From assembly GCA_016788585.1 (NCBI GenBank), contig JAEURP010000002.1:96245-160244 (forward strand): a stretch of 64,000 nt of DNA, read 5' to 3'. The translations under genes and the position numbers were made by a program. Under the pieces are notes generated by a model. That model was not told where the DNA came from. It did no database searches and saw only the letters and a program-made list of their open reading frames with translations. Shown here piece after piece: positions 33,717 through 42,390 of the stretch; within the stretch, counting starts at the first letter, position 1, and every line of letters starts with the position of its first letter. Origin of the DNA: Chthonomonas sp. GTDB lineage: Bacteria; Armatimonadota; Fimbriimonadia; Fimbriimonadales; Fimbriimonadaceae.

Positions 33717-33748
33717 TTGGGCCCGCGCATTTACTTGTGCGGGCCCAA
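33717..33748 (+). terminator. Strong hairpin after the secreted protein gene
   Basis: TTGGGCCCGC and GCGGGCCCAA pair over about 13 bases with one G-T type mismatch and a short AT-rich loop. It lies six bases after the stop codon. No long U-run follows, so termination efficiency is unclear, and it may also serve the tRNA on the other strand. Confidence 0.65.
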
Positions 33749-33754
33749 AAGGTT

Positions 33755-33840
33755 TGGCGGAGCGAGAGGGATTCGAACCCCCGGAACTTGCGTTCAACGG
33801 TTTTCAAGACCGCCGCATTCAACCACTCTGCCATCGCTCC
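33755..33840 (-). tRNA. tRNA-Ser (UGA)
   Basis: On the minus strand the 86-base gene has a 7-bp acceptor stem (GGAGCGA with TCGCTCC), the anticodon loop CTTGAAA giving anticodon TGA (reads UCA), an extended variable arm as expected for tRNA-Ser, the T-loop GGTTCGAATCC and an encoded CCA end. The stem and loops can be drawn completely. Confidence 0.95.
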
Positions 33841-33890
33841 GTGCGGTTGGCAGTCTATTGTACTTTGGTGAGCAGGGTCCTGCGTTACGG

Positions 33891-33896
33891 TAAACT
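33891..33896 (+). promoter_or_regulatory. -10-like TAAACT before ychF
   Basis: TAAACT lies 12 bases before the ATG at 33909. Between them there is no Shine-Dalgarno sequence, only a C-rich run. Confidence 0.4.
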
Positions 33897-33908
33897 CACT
33901 GTTCCCCC

Positions 33909-35000
33909 ATGCTGAGAGCCGGAAATGTCGGGTTGCCAAACGTCGGCAAATCCACCCTTTTTAATGCCGTAGTGGCGAATGCCCAGGCCCAAGCGGCCAA
34001 TTTTCCCTTTTGCACGATCGAGCCAAACGTTGGCTTGGTGAGCGTCCCCGACAGTCGTCTCGACGCCCTGGCCAAGATCAGCGGCAGTGAGCAGATTTTG
34101 CCTGCCCGGGTTGAGTTCGTCGATATTGCCGGTTTGGTCAAAGGGGCGAGTAAGGGCGAGGGACTTGGGAACCAGTTTCTTGGCAATATCCGCGAGGTGG
34201 ACGCGATTGTTCACGTGGTCCGATGCTTTGAGAACGACGATATCATTCATGTCAGCGGCAGTGTGGATCCTGCCCGGGATATCGAAGTAATCAACCTAGA
34301 GCTGATCTACGCTGACATCGACTCAGCGGAGCGTCGAATTGATAAGGCGCGCAAGGACGCCCGTACGAAGAAGGAAGCCCAGATAGAGGTCTCGGCTTTG
34401 GAAAAGATCATCCCCCACCTGAACGAAGGAAAGCCAGCTCGTACGGCACCTCTGAGTGACGAGGAGCGCGAAGCCGTGAAGCAAGTCGGCTTGTTGACGA
34501 TGAAGCCGGTGATCTACGCGGCCAACGTTAATGAAAATGATCTAGCGACGGGTAATGCCTTTGTCGAAGCCGTACGTAAGATTGCCGCTGCGGATGGCAG
34601 TCAGGTCATCGTGATCTCGGCGCAAGTTGAGGCTGAACTGATCGAGTTACCGGAGGAAGATCGGGATGCTTTCCTAAAGGAATTGGGCGTCCAGGAGGGA
34701 GGCCTCAAGAGCTTGATCCGAGCCACATATGACCTTCTTGGCCTGCAAACTTATTTCACCACAGGACCAAAAGAAACTCGAGCTTGGACGATCCACAAGG
34801 GCATGACCGCGCCCCAAGCGGCTGGCGTGATCCACAGTGACTTCGAGCGCGGATTCATTCGAGCGGAGACAGTTTCTTACAAGGACCTCGCGAGCCTCGG
34901 CTCAATGCAAGCCTGCAAAGAGAAGGGCCTGGTTCGGAGCGAAGGCAAAGACTATGTTGTTCAAGAGGGAGACGTGATGCTGTTCCGCTTCAACGTCTAG
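33909..35000 (+). CDS. ychF: Obg-like ATPase YchF
   Basis: The 363-residue protein has a P-loop in [16 protein letters not shown] (about residues 5-20), [20 protein letters not shown] (G2/G3 area) and the YchF-specific NVNEND in place of the NKxD GTP motif, which is why the family prefers ATP. A helical insert follows and the C-terminus is a TGS domain ([15 protein letters not shown] through [15 protein letters not shown]). It binds ribosomes and is involved in stress adaptation in other bacteria. Confidence 0.95.
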   Translation: MLRAGNVGLPNVGKSTLFNAVVANAQAQAANFPFCTIEPNVGLVSVPDSRLDALAKISGSEQILPARVEFVDIAGLVKGASKGEGLGNQFLGNIREVDAIVHVVRCFENDDIIHVSGSVDPARDIEVINLELIYADIDSAERRIDKARKDARTKKEAQIEVSALEKIIPHLNEGKPARTAPLSDEEREAVKQVGLLTMKPVIYAANVNENDLATGNAFVEAVRKIAAADGSQVIVISAQVEAELIELPEEDRDAFLKELGVQEGGLKSLIRATYDLLGLQTYFTTGPKETRAWTIHKGMTAPQAAGVIHSDFERGFIRAETVSYKDLASLGSMQACKEKGLVRSEGKDYVVQEGDVMLFRFNV

Positions 35001-35072
35001 GCACGTTGGCGGTCTGTCGCCGTTTGTGCGCTTTCAGCCCTCAGCTCTTTGTTCCTATCTCACTACTAAATG

Positions 35073-35106
35073 CAGAATGCCTTCCGGTTTCCCGGAAGGC
35101 ATTCTG
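35073..35106. terminator. Hairpin between convergent ychF and the PEP-CTERM gene
   Basis: A perfect 15-base stem (35073-35087 with 35092-35106, ending CCGG-TTTC-CCGG) lies between the two convergent genes. It could terminate both directions. The strand flanks are only weakly T-rich. Confidence 0.75.
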
Positions 35107-35130
35107 ATGTAGGCTGAAGTTTGCCGAAGC

Positions 35131-35928
35131 TTACTTCTTGTTGCGGCGTCGTCGAGCGATCGCTGCGAGGCCGAGGCCAAGAGCTGCCATGGTGGTTGGC
35201 TCTGGAACTGCCTTAGCCGTAACTCGGTACTTCTGGCTGCTGAGAGCAGCAGAACCAAGTCGCGAGTTTCGCGTGTTGGTGCTACCACTACCTGCGGTCG
35301 ACATGAAGATGCCGGCCTCGGTGAGACTGTCACCATAAACGTCGCCAGCAGCGATCGTGTGGGTGAATTCCACCTGCGTCAGAACTAGACCAGGAGTCAT
35401 GTTCATTGCGGAGTGCGTACCGTTTGCACCGGTTGTGCTTACGAAAGCTCGACCCGTGGTGTAAGCAGCCGTGCCGCCGTCCATGCTGGTACCGGTACCA
35501 CCGTTCAGAAGACCATTCTGATAAGCGTTACCTGCGCCTACTCCACCTGGATCAGCACCGAAGCCGATGAAGGCGGTGTTCCAAGCAAACTGGTTAGTTG
35601 CAGCAACGATTGCATTGTTCAGGTTCCAGTAGTTTTGGCTACTGCGGACCATCGAGAGCTTGCCATCGACGTTCGTGCCACCAGTAACACCGTTGCCAGT
35701 GAGCGAGTTCATGCCGTGAGCGATCGAAAGCATCAAAGCTGTACCGCTGATTGGGGCCGAACCCGAGTAGACGACGTTCAACTTGAACGACGACGCACCT
35801 TGGTTGATGGAGATCAAGTCGCCAATCACGGCGCAGTTTTGAGCTGCAGTGAACGAGATATTTTGTGCAGAAGCAACGCCAGCGACTGACACTAGAGCTG
35901 CGACGAGAGCGATATTTCGGAAGTTCAT
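35131..35928 (-). CDS. PEP-CTERM sorting-signal secreted protein
   Basis: The 265-residue protein has a signal peptide (ALVAALVSVAGVASA) and a C-terminal sorting tag: VPEPTT, a hydrophobic helix AALGLGLAAIA and a basic end RRRRNKK. The middle is Gly/Thr/Asn rich, like surface or matrix proteins. PEP-CTERM proteins are processed by exosortase and tied to exopolysaccharide production. No exosortase is in the window. It has a clear sigma-70 promoter with a leader of about 100 bases, unlike most genes here, suggesting strong or regulated expression. Confidence 0.88.
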   Translation of the reverse strand: MNFRNIALVAALVSVAGVASAQNISFTAAQNCAVIGDLISINQGASSFKLNVVYSGSAPISGTALMLSIAHGMNSLTGNGVTGGTNVDGKLSMVRSSQNYWNLNNAIVAATNQFAWNTAFIGFGADPGGVGAGNAYQNGLLNGGTGTSMDGGTAAYTTGRAFVSTTGANGTHSAMNMTPGLVLTQVEFTHTIAAGDVYGDSLTEAGIFMSTAGSGSTNTRNSRLGSAALSSQKYRVTAKAVPEPTTMAALGLGLAAIARRRRNKK

Positions 35929-36037
35929 TTTTCTTTCTTACCTCTACCTCAAAGTAGATTAGGATTTGACTGCGAGAAGGCTTCACAGCCCTCCACCCCT
36001 CATCGGGGCCTCGAGCCGCGCTCCTACATCGAAAGTC

Positions 36038-36066
36038 ATTATAGCAGGGCTTATGCCAGTTGACAA
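36038..36066 (-). promoter_or_regulatory. Sigma-70 promoter of the PEP-CTERM gene
   Basis: On the minus strand TTGTCA (from 36066) and TATAAT (from 36043) are separated by exactly 17 bases, close to consensus. The start codon is at 35928, so the leader is about 100 bases. The rest of the gap 35929-36192 holds nothing else I can name. Confidence 0.85.
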
Positions 36067-36192
36067 GACTTCTTATCAATTCTCAATGTTCTCTTTTTCT
36101 TTTCTTTATGTTTTGAACCTAAGCGAACCCGAGTTCTAACAGGTGCGTAAGACCAAATACCGTACATGTACTAGGGTGAGTTTCAGCGCGAA

Positions 36193-36486
36193 TCACATGA
36201 AGAACCGTTTCGGGACCATACCATCGCAAAACTCGATTCCCTCTTGTTCTAGTAATTGTCTCTGCCTCATTCCATGTTCGGGGCCCCGCTTGAAGGTCTT
36301 GATCGAGCCATCTGCGCCAATTACACGCCACCAAGGCACGTCATCAAAGATCTGCCCCATCCACCGTCCGATGAGCAGGCCGCTGACTGGATTAGGCATC
36401 TCTTGGCCAATCTCGCCGTAGCCGCGGACACGACCGTGGGGAATCGCTCGGACGACCTCTGCCAGCGCTTCAAGATTGGACTTCAA
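36193..36486 (-). CDS. Alkyltransferase-like (ATL) DNA-binding protein without the active Cys
   Basis: The 97-residue protein matches the DNA-binding domain of O6-alkylguanine-DNA methyltransferases: IPHGRVRGYGEIG, GRWMGQIFDDVPWWRVI. Where methyltransferases have PCHR, this has PWWR, so the acceptor cysteine is replaced. Such ATL proteins flip and mark alkylated bases for nucleotide excision repair. The start lies 17 bases inside the upstream gene. A true methyltransferase with PCHR is encoded at 42384. Confidence 0.85.
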   Translation of the reverse strand: MKSNLEALAEVVRAIPHGRVRGYGEIGQEMPNPVSGLLIGRWMGQIFDDVPWWRVIGADGSIKTFKRGPEHGMRQRQLLEQEGIEFCDGMVPKRFFM

Positions 36487-37549
36487 GCTGAGCTCCCATC
36501 TCTATGAAATCAAGGTCATTGGTTGCCGGTGAGTTCCAAAGATTCCATGACACCCCATCGCTAGACATAGCCACGGCATCGGCATCGCATGAGATTCGCC
36601 AAGCTTCAGAGGCCGTAACATCCGAAGCCCGCATCATGGTCCGTATCTCTGCAAACATGTCAATCGGACCGCTACTGGCAGCGGAGTCCATCCCCAAGCC
36701 AACTCGGATTTTCAGGTCCAGCAAGCGTCGCACGTTGGGCACTGGGCAGCCCAGATTGATGTTTGAACGCGGACAGTGGGCAATCATGACTCCAGCCTCG
36801 GCGAGGCGCTCATATTCCGTTTCCGCCAGGGCACCGATATGCACGAGCTGCACGCCTTGGCGAAGGAGCCCAACCTCAGACAGCAAATCGAGGATAGGTT
36901 GTCGGCGGGGAAACGGCTTACCACGGCGAACAAAGAACTCGGCAATCGGTCCGGAGTGAGACTCGAATAGGTCTGGCTCATGCCTTGATTCAGCGACATG
37001 GATGCTCACAAACTCCTGTTGAGAAAACCTCGACAATGAGTCTCGATCGACGCTCCAGGTTGCATGAGGCGTGATCGCGTCTGCCCGTTGGGTCGCCCTC
37101 TTTTCCACGACCATAGCCCACTTTGGGTCCACATCGGGAGCCTCGTCAAATGTGATGAGTTCCTGCAAAACCATAGACCTAATTCCAGCCTTCACGAGGG
37201 CCTCGACGGCAAACGGGCGGTCTGAATGTTCGACAATCAACCCAACGCCGGCAGCGCGATTCTCTGCGGCTGCAATTTGGCACCACCTTCGCACCGATTC
37301 TTCGGTCTCAGCGAGCTTCAATCGGGTGAGTTCGCGAAGCCAATCCCAATAGGGCATGTTGGGGAGCTTGCCTTGATAGCCTCGGTACTCTAAGTGCGAA
37401 TGGGCATTGACGAACGGAGGAGAGAGCCATAACGGCTCCGGTGAAAAACTGGTGGCTCGCCAAGCAACTGGGCGACCATTCTGGAGCTCGACTTCAAGCC
37501 CCTGCTCCCACCTGCCATCGATCCATGCCGCCCACGGCCTTCTCAGCAC
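36470..37549 (-). CDS. Amidohydrolase/deaminase of the TrzN/MtaD type
   Basis: The 359-residue metal-dependent hydrolase has HxH in FVNAHSHLEY, His in TPHATWS and VSIHVAESRHE, then HCPRSNINLG and Asp in GLGMDSAAS. This pattern belongs to cyclic deaminases and amidohydrolases, such as methylthioadenosine, guanine or aminodeoxyfutalosine deaminases. The exact substrate is unknown; aminodeoxyfutalosine is one possibility. The start codon is GTG at 37549, six bases after a CATACT on the minus strand. Confidence 0.8.
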   Translation of the reverse strand: MLRRPWAAWIDGRWEQGLEVELQNGRPVAWRATSFSPEPLWLSPPFVNAHSHLEYRGYQGKLPNMPYWDWLRELTRLKLAETEESVRRWCQIAAAENRAAGVGLIVEHSDRPFAVEALVKAGIRSMVLQELITFDEAPDVDPKWAMVVEKRATQRADAITPHATWSVDRDSLSRFSQQEFVSIHVAESRHEPDLFESHSGPIAEFFVRRGKPFPRRQPILDLLSEVGLLRQGVQLVHIGALAETEYERLAEAGVMIAHCPRSNINLGCPVPNVRRLLDLKIRVGLGMDSAASSGPIDMFAEIRTMMRASDVTASEAWRISCDADAVAMSSDGVSWNLWNSPATNDLDFIEMGAQLEVQS

Positions 37550-37601
37550 AACAGAAGTATGAACCCCGTTGACCGTAGATATCGTCCAGACTAGAGATTA
37601 C

Positions 37602-38420
37602 ATGGATGAAATCACCGCTCCCTATGCGGTTGCCGAGTTGCATGAACCGGTACCCCTAAGAGTTCGAATCAACTCGCAAGTCGCCGCCAAGACCGACTTG
37701 GGGCGTGTGCGTGAGAACAACGAAGATAAGTTCGAGTTCTACATCCCGACGTCCGACGAGGTTCTGGCCCGGCGAGGCCACATTTACTTGGTCTGTGACG
37801 GCATGGGGGGCCACAATGCCGGGCAGATCGCCAGCGAGTTAGCGACCAAGACTTTTATCGAGGTCTATCTCAATCACCCGGCGACCGATCCCGGGACGGC
37901 TGGAATTGCGGCAGCCCATGCCGCCCACCGTTTTGTCACCGACGTAGGCAGAGCAGTTGCCCAGCGTCGTGGAATGGGTACGACACTCACCGCGCTCCTG
38001 CTGGTGCAAGACAGGATGGTTGTGGTCCAAGTGGGTGATTCGCGTGCGTATCGCCTGCGCAACGGGGTGCTTGAACAGATCACAACCGACCAGACCTGGG
38101 TCGAGGATGTGATTGCAAAGGGAGTCATGGACCGCGAGGCGGCCGAGCAGCATCAGTTTCGGCATGTAATCCTTCAGGCTATCGGCGGCGACAATGATCT
38201 ATCTCCTGACCTTTATGAGGACGAATTGCAGTCTGGCGACACGTTCTTAATATGTAGTGATGGATTGACTAATCATTTGAGCAACCCTCAAATCCATGAA
38301 ATGATGACCGAAGCGGGGCCCAGCGAATCCTGCTGGCAAATGGTGAATGCAGCTTTGGCTGATGGCGGAAGCGACAACTGCACCGCAATGGTAGTCAAAG
38401 TTGAATTGGTGAACGCTTAA
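37602..38420 (+). CDS. PP2C-family protein phosphatase
   Basis: The 272-residue protein dephosphorylates Ser/Thr residues with Mn or Mg ions. Motifs are TDLGRVRENNEDKFEF, CDGMGGHNAGQIAS, GMGTTLTALLLV, VVQVGDSRAYRLRNG, CSDGLTNHLS and GGSDNCTAMVV, all in the usual order. Bacterial members counter Hanks-type kinases, none of which is adjacent. The ATG at 37602 is chosen; an in-frame TTG at 37569 would add 11 residues. It overlaps the convergent pseudopilin-like gene by four bases. Confidence 0.9.
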   Translation: MDEITAPYAVAELHEPVPLRVRINSQVAAKTDLGRVRENNEDKFEFYIPTSDEVLARRGHIYLVCDGMGGHNAGQIASELATKTFIEVYLNHPATDPGTAGIAAAHAAHRFVTDVGRAVAQRRGMGTTLTALLLVQDRMVVVQVGDSRAYRLRNGVLEQITTDQTWVEDVIAKGVMDREAAEQHQFRHVILQAIGGDNDLSPDLYEDELQSGDTFLICSDGLTNHLSNPQIHEMMTEAGPSESCWQMVNAALADGGSDNCTAMVVKVELVNA

Positions 38421-39274
38421 GGCACGGCCCAGCGATAGCGGTCGCCGATCGCGGCCGAAGGAGGGCGGAGTAGACCAAGGCTCCCGTCGACATAGATGAC
38501 GTTGATTCCCGTATCGTGGCGAGAAGCTCCGGCGCCGGAGAACTTGTGGCCCCGCGTTCCGGGAAAGGCCAACCGCGTTACGAATTCAGGCTCCCTTAGG
38601 CCCTGCTTTAAGGGGTCCCCCTCATTTCTTTGGCGGTCCAACTTGATCTCGTCGAGGGCGGTCTTTAGTTCCCCACCCTGGGCATTGGAAACATCGAGCC
38701 CAATAAGGAAGCCGTCGTTCTTCCCGAGCGGCAGGGGATTGAAGGTCTCGTTGGCGCCACCATTGCTAGTTTCTGCAAGGAGCACGGTCTCACTGGGGCG
38801 ATCAAATTGGCGCTCGGCTCGCCCGGCGGCGCCGGCGAACATGCCGTAAGTGAGTGTGATGGCTTGCCTTCCAGAGTAGGGCGTCACGCTGGCCGCTTCA
38901 TCTCCCCGCGCCGATGGGCATTTGAACGAAGCTCGCTTGTTCATGCCGCTCTGTGCGAATGTGGCCCAAGTAATGGGGAGGCCCTGATGCAATTGAGGAT
39001 TGCCCGCATTGTCGGAGTAATAGGCGAGGGGCAGGCCACCGTCATTGTCTACGCCATAGGTAAGCAGTGCTTGGGCCATTGTACGCATGTTATTGCTGCA
39101 AATCGCCTTCTCGCCTTGGCGTTTAAAGTGCTGATAGACCGGAAAAGCAATGACGGTAAAAACGACGAGCGCGATGCCAATGCGTTGGAGGTCCTTTCGG
39201 GACATGTACTGGCTGCCGCGCGCCGCACTGCCTTCGGGTTCGTCGGCCTCAAAAGCCTCGGCGTGAAGCAGCAT
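38417..39274 (-). CDS. Membrane-anchored pseudopilin-like protein (DUF1559-like)
   Basis: The 285-residue protein has one N-terminal membrane segment at about residues 30-48 (IGIALVVFTVIAFPVY) followed by CSNNMRTMAQALLTYGVDNDGGLP, the type of helix start seen in pseudopilins of Armatimonadota and Planctomycetota, and an ending with INVIYVDGSLGLL, similar to the H-x-DG tail motif. A proper prepilin cleavage site (GFTxxE) is not present. It overlaps the stop of the LCP gene by one base (TAATG), so the two are translationally coupled. Confidence 0.65.
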   Translation of the reverse strand: MLLHAEAFEADEPEGSAARGSQYMSRKDLQRIGIALVVFTVIAFPVYQHFKRQGEKAICSNNMRTMAQALLTYGVDNDGGLPLAYYSDNAGNPQLHQGLPITWATFAQSGMNKRASFKCPSARGDEAASVTPYSGRQAITLTYGMFAGAAGRAERQFDRPSETVLLAETSNGGANETFNPLPLGKNDGFLIGLDVSNAQGGELKTALDEIKLDRQRNEGDPLKQGLREPEFVTRLAFPGTRGHKFSGAGASRHDTGINVIYVDGSLGLLRPPSAAIGDRYRWAVP

Positions 39275-40227
39275 TAAGGAGCGTCCGCCGCGTAAGACTT
39301 GGGTCGGAAAAGGAACTCTTCGAGCACTGAATTGATCTTGTCTTGGTCGACCAACATGTAGTAACCGTAGGCACGATCTCGACCTTCGGTGACGGGCACC
39401 ATGCCCATCTTGATATTGTCTTGGCCGACCTTCTCACCGAACTCCATCAAAGCGGCAATCTCCTCCGAGTTCAAGCCGCCACTCAAAAGATTCTTGGCCT
39501 CATCGGCTACCGCCGGACCGGCCAACTTATTAGCCATGAGGGCTTCCTGGAAAGCGATCATTAGCTCTTTCTGACGCTTCTGCCGCTCATAGTCGCTATC
39601 GGAATGGCGGAACCGAACAAACCCCATGGCGTTGTAGCCGTTTAGCGTCTGACGCCCAGGCTTAAGGTCGATGTAAAGGTCTCCCGCGCGATCAGTCCAC
39701 TTCATCTTTTTCGAGACAAAGATATCGACGCCCCCGACGAGGTTGATCATCTTCTGGAAGGCTTCGAAGTCGAGCACCACGGTTCGATTGATATCAACTC
39801 CCAAAACGGATTCAGCGGCTCGCTCCGAAAGGTCGGGTCCTCCAAAAACGTGGTAGGCGTTGATCTTCTGCATGCGATAGCCAGGTAGCTGAACCAGCGT
39901 GTCGCGCGGAATCGAGACGCCCGTAATCAGGTTCTTCTCGAAATCGAGCCGCATACAGAGCATCATGTCGCTACGAGCTTTTCGCCGGGTGACGTCCTGG
40001 TTAATGAAGCTCCGGTCTTCGTCGCAGCCCAGAACCAGCAAGTAAAAAACGTTCCCTCCAAAAATCTCGGGTGGTGTTTTGGGCCTGAAAATTGGGAGGG
40101 GGTTCTTGCGCTTGATGAATTCGAATGTCACCGAGTCCCGGCCAAGGCCGATCCAACCCGCGCCCACACCCACGCCAAGGATGACAAAGCACCAAATGGC
40201 ATAGAAAATGTAACTAAGCACTTTCAT
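39274..40227 (-). CDS. LytR-CpsA-Psr (LCP) family protein
   Basis: The 317-residue protein has one N-terminal membrane segment (about residues 8-28) and an extracellular LCP domain: LVLGCDEDR, ARSDMMLCMRLDFE, GVSIPRDTLVQLPG, KINAYHVFGG and LNGYNAMGFVRFRHSDSDYERQKRQKELM, which hold the conserved Arg and Asp residues. LCP proteins attach polymers to peptidoglycan in many Gram-positive bacteria. It is coupled to a pseudopilin-like gene just downstream. Confidence 0.9.
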   Translation of the reverse strand: MKVLSYIFYAIWCFVILGVGVGAGWIGLGRDSVTFEFIKRKNPLPIFRPKTPPEIFGGNVFYLLVLGCDEDRSFINQDVTRRKARSDMMLCMRLDFEKNLITGVSIPRDTLVQLPGYRMQKINAYHVFGGPDLSERAAESVLGVDINRTVVLDFEAFQKMINLVGGVDIFVSKKMKWTDRAGDLYIDLKPGRQTLNGYNAMGFVRFRHSDSDYERQKRQKELMIAFQEALMANKLAGPAVADEAKNLLSGGLNSEEIAALMEFGEKVGQDNIKMGMVPVTEGRDRAYGYYMLVDQDKINSVLEEFLFRPKSYAADAP

Positions 40228-40366
40228 AACGGGCGACGATTGGTTAGAGTACCACTAGGAAGAACAGGATTCGGGTTATCCGGAGTTTCCAATAGGTCTC
40301 ATTTCCCGGGACGTGCTGGGCATCCTAGGCGTTGCAATCGTCGTACAGATAGCTAGGAGAGTATCA

Positions 40367-41065
40367 ATGCCAACTTTGCGCAGATCGAGAAGAGGATTCA
40401 CAGTCATCGAACTGATGGTGGTCATCGCTATCATCGCTGTGCTTGCGGCTCTACTCTTTCCGGTCTTTGCCAGGGCCCGTGCCTCCGCGAAGCAAACTCA
40501 GTGCCTGAGCAACCTCAAACAAATTGGAGCCGCGATGTCCATGTACATGGCGGACAACGATGAACAGTTTCCTCAGGCCGTCGATGCCAGCGACAAGTTT
40601 CGCCCCGATATCTGGTCAGAGTTTCCCGAGTTCCAAGCCCGAATCCCCGATATGCCGCTCATGCCGGAGGCGCTCCATGTTTACATCAAGAGCAAAGAGG
40701 TTTGGCGTTGCCCCGGCGACAATGGGACCGATGTTCTCGACAATCACATCTTTACGACGGAGGACTTCCGAACGAGCCGGATGTGGGACACCTACGGCTC
40801 TAGTTACTTCTTTAGGACTGAGATCGCCTTTAAGTACTTCACTTCATTTGGCTTTCAACTTCCATCAAATGTGAACGTGATGTTCGACGGAGCGGGCCAT
40901 TGGCATGGTAGCGACTCTAAAATCGTGCGTAACGAATGGCAGACGAACCCCAACCGAGTGTTCGATAAGCTCAAGAAGTACCGCTACAATTGCCTTTTTG
41001 GTGACTTCCACGCTAAGTCGCTGAGCTACGACCAGATGCAGAAGGCGTGGGATACGCCACTCTAG
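40367..41065 (+). CDS. Prepilin-type (type II pseudopilin) surface protein
   Basis: The 232-residue protein has a short basic leader ([10 protein letters not shown]) and the prepilin peptidase motif [23 protein letters not shown], cut here between G and F. After the helix come [20 protein letters not shown] and a C-terminal [18 protein letters not shown], the tail form found in Armatimonadota. AGGAGA six bases before the ATG is a good Shine-Dalgarno sequence; the frame is open further upstream but the leader would be too long. Confidence 0.92.
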   Translation: MPTLRRSRRGFTVIELMVVIAIIAVLAALLFPVFARARASAKQTQCLSNLKQIGAAMSMYMADNDEQFPQAVDASDKFRPDIWSEFPEFQARIPDMPLMPEALHVYIKSKEVWRCPGDNGTDVLDNHIFTTEDFRTSRMWDTYGSSYFFRTEIAFKYFTSFGFQLPSNVNVMFDGAGHWHGSDSKIVRNEWQTNPNRVFDKLKKYRYNCLFGDFHAKSLSYDQMQKAWDTPL

Positions 41066-41068
41066 GTT

Positions 41069-41148
41069 GCTGGGTTTAGCTGGGGATTGAGGGGCTTTGC
41101 TGGGTGGCAAATCCCAGCAACACCCAGCCATTTCAAGCCACTCCCAGC
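41069..41148. repeat. Palindromic repeat, GCTGGG/CCCAGC family
   Basis: Several GCTGGG and CCCAGC arms face each other across a centre near 41105 (GCTGGGTTTAGCTGGGG against CACTCCCAGC). It lies between two convergent genes and could act as a terminator. A related repeat is at 44800-44894. Confidence 0.65.
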
Positions 41149-41154
41149 AAAAAC

Positions 41155-41871
41155 TTAGAGCTTTGCGTTAACCGCCGCCCAATCAATGCACTGCATGTAG
41201 GCATCAATGTACTTGGCGCGCGCTGTTTGGAAGTCCAGATAGTACGCGTGCTCGTAAACATCCATCGCCAACAATAGAGTGTGATTCCAGACCGGGAAGG
41301 TGTTTTGCGCATCACCAATGTAGTTGAACACGGCCTTCTCGTCGTGATCATAAGCGAGATAAACCCAGCCGCGCCCCGCAATACCGGTCGCCTTAAAATC
41401 TGCCGCCCACTTCTCGAATGATCCATAGGTGGCGTTAATGAGATCAGCGACCGCACCGGTTGCCGGGCCGCCACTGCCTCCTAAGGTTTCAAAGTAGACG
41501 TTGTGATTGATGTACCCTTCGTAAGCAAACGTGTAGTCCACTTTAAGTGATCGCATCGGGCTGGTGATCTGGTTCGCCTTCGCGGGATCGGTATCGAGTT
41601 CAGCCATCGCCTTGCGCAAGTTGTTAGTTTGGTTGGCGTAGCCTTGCCAAAGCTTGAGGTGCTCGTCATGCGTCTTGCGGCTAATGCCGACCTTCTCGGA
41701 GGTGTAGACCTTTTCAGGGATCGCTTGAGGAACGGAGACGAGTTTCGGTTCTGACATAAGATTATCCTTTGAGTTCAAGAAGGCACCCCAGTTTGGCTTC
41801 GCAACAAACAGCAAACTTGCCGCTCCTGCGCCTACCATGAACTCCCTTCGTGAAATGTGATCGTCGTTCAT
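41155..41871 (-). CDS. Fe/Mn superoxide dismutase, possibly Tat-exported
   Basis: The C-terminal part matches iron/manganese superoxide dismutases: HDEHLKLWQGYANQTNNL, AYEGYINHNVYFETLGG, VWNHTLLLAMDVYEHAYYLDF (the Asp and His ligands) and a final IDWAAVNAKL. The 238-residue version starts at 41871 with ISRREFMVGAGAASLLFVA, a twin-arginine signal. A second in-frame ATG at 41757, with AAGGATAAT just upstream, would give a typical 200-residue cytoplasmic enzyme. The AGGAG at the longer start also looks functional. The motif around the first metal site is divergent. Confidence 0.82.
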   Translation of the reverse strand: MNDDHISRREFMVGAGAASLLFVAKPNWGAFLNSKDNLMSEPKLVSVPQAIPEKVYTSEKVGISRKTHDEHLKLWQGYANQTNNLRKAMAELDTDPAKANQITSPMRSLKVDYTFAYEGYINHNVYFETLGGSGGPATGAVADLINATYGSFEKWAADFKATGIAGRGWVYLAYDHDEKAVFNYIGDAQNTFPVWNHTLLLAMDVYEHAYYLDFQTARAKYIDAYMQCIDWAAVNAKL

Positions 41872-41904
41872 GGGGGTCTCCTGATCTTCTACGAATTTTA
41901 GCCG

Positions 41905-41910
41905 TAAACT
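41905..41910 (+). promoter_or_regulatory. -10-like TAAACT before the DinB-family gene
   Basis: TAAACT ends 6 bases before the ATG at 41917, so the transcript would begin at the start codon. No Shine-Dalgarno sequence is present. Confidence 0.45.
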
Positions 41911-41916
41911 GACGAC

Positions 41917-42390
41917 ATGAGTCCCTATATCCTCAACGGTCCGCGCCTTACCCTGAGCGCTCTGGAACGAATCCTCAAGTTGATTCCCGCGACGCGCTGG
42001 GACGAGACTTTGCACGAAGGCCGATTCACGCCTCGCGAAGTGATCGCGCACCTTGCCGATTGGGAGCCCATTTGGCTTGAGCGACTGAAGGGTGCGGTCT
42101 CAGTTCCAAATTACGTGATCGAGCCAAAGGACGAAGGAGAGATGGCGATAGCGAACCGCTATCACGAAGCCGATGTTCCGGGGGCTTTGACCAGATTCCG
42201 AAGTGGTCGGGAAGCGACACTTGAGTTTGTTGGCAGCCTCACGGATGAGCAATTGCAGCTCCCAATCACTCACCCTCACCATGGCGCCTGGCGTGTCGCC
42301 GACATCTTTATGTTTTTGCTGGTACACGACGGCTATCACATCGATCAACTGAGCGAGTACTTGGAAGAGTCGGCGGTCGGCACTTGGTAA
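41917..42390 (+). CDS. DinB-family protein
   Basis: The 157-residue four-helix protein has the DinB superfamily metal His pattern: VIAHLADWEPIWLERL (about residues 43-58) and a final HDGYHIDQLSEYL. Such proteins bind a metal and include mycothiol- and bacillithiol-dependent enzymes and uncharacterised damage-inducible ones. It is cotranscribed with the downstream DNA methyltransferase through an overlap of 7 bases and divergent from SOD. Confidence 0.85.
   Translation: MSPYILNGPRLTLSALERILKLIPATRWDETLHEGRFTPREVIAHLADWEPIWLERLKGAVSVPNYVIEPKDEGEMAIANRYHEADVPGALTRFRSGREATLEFVGSLTDEQLQLPITHPHHGAWRVADIFMFLLVHDGYHIDQLSEYLEESAVGTW

Noticed and set aside
33694..33939. Small minus-strand open frame over the tRNA
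   Set aside because: The region folds as a complete tRNA-Ser; translation of it is a coincidence.
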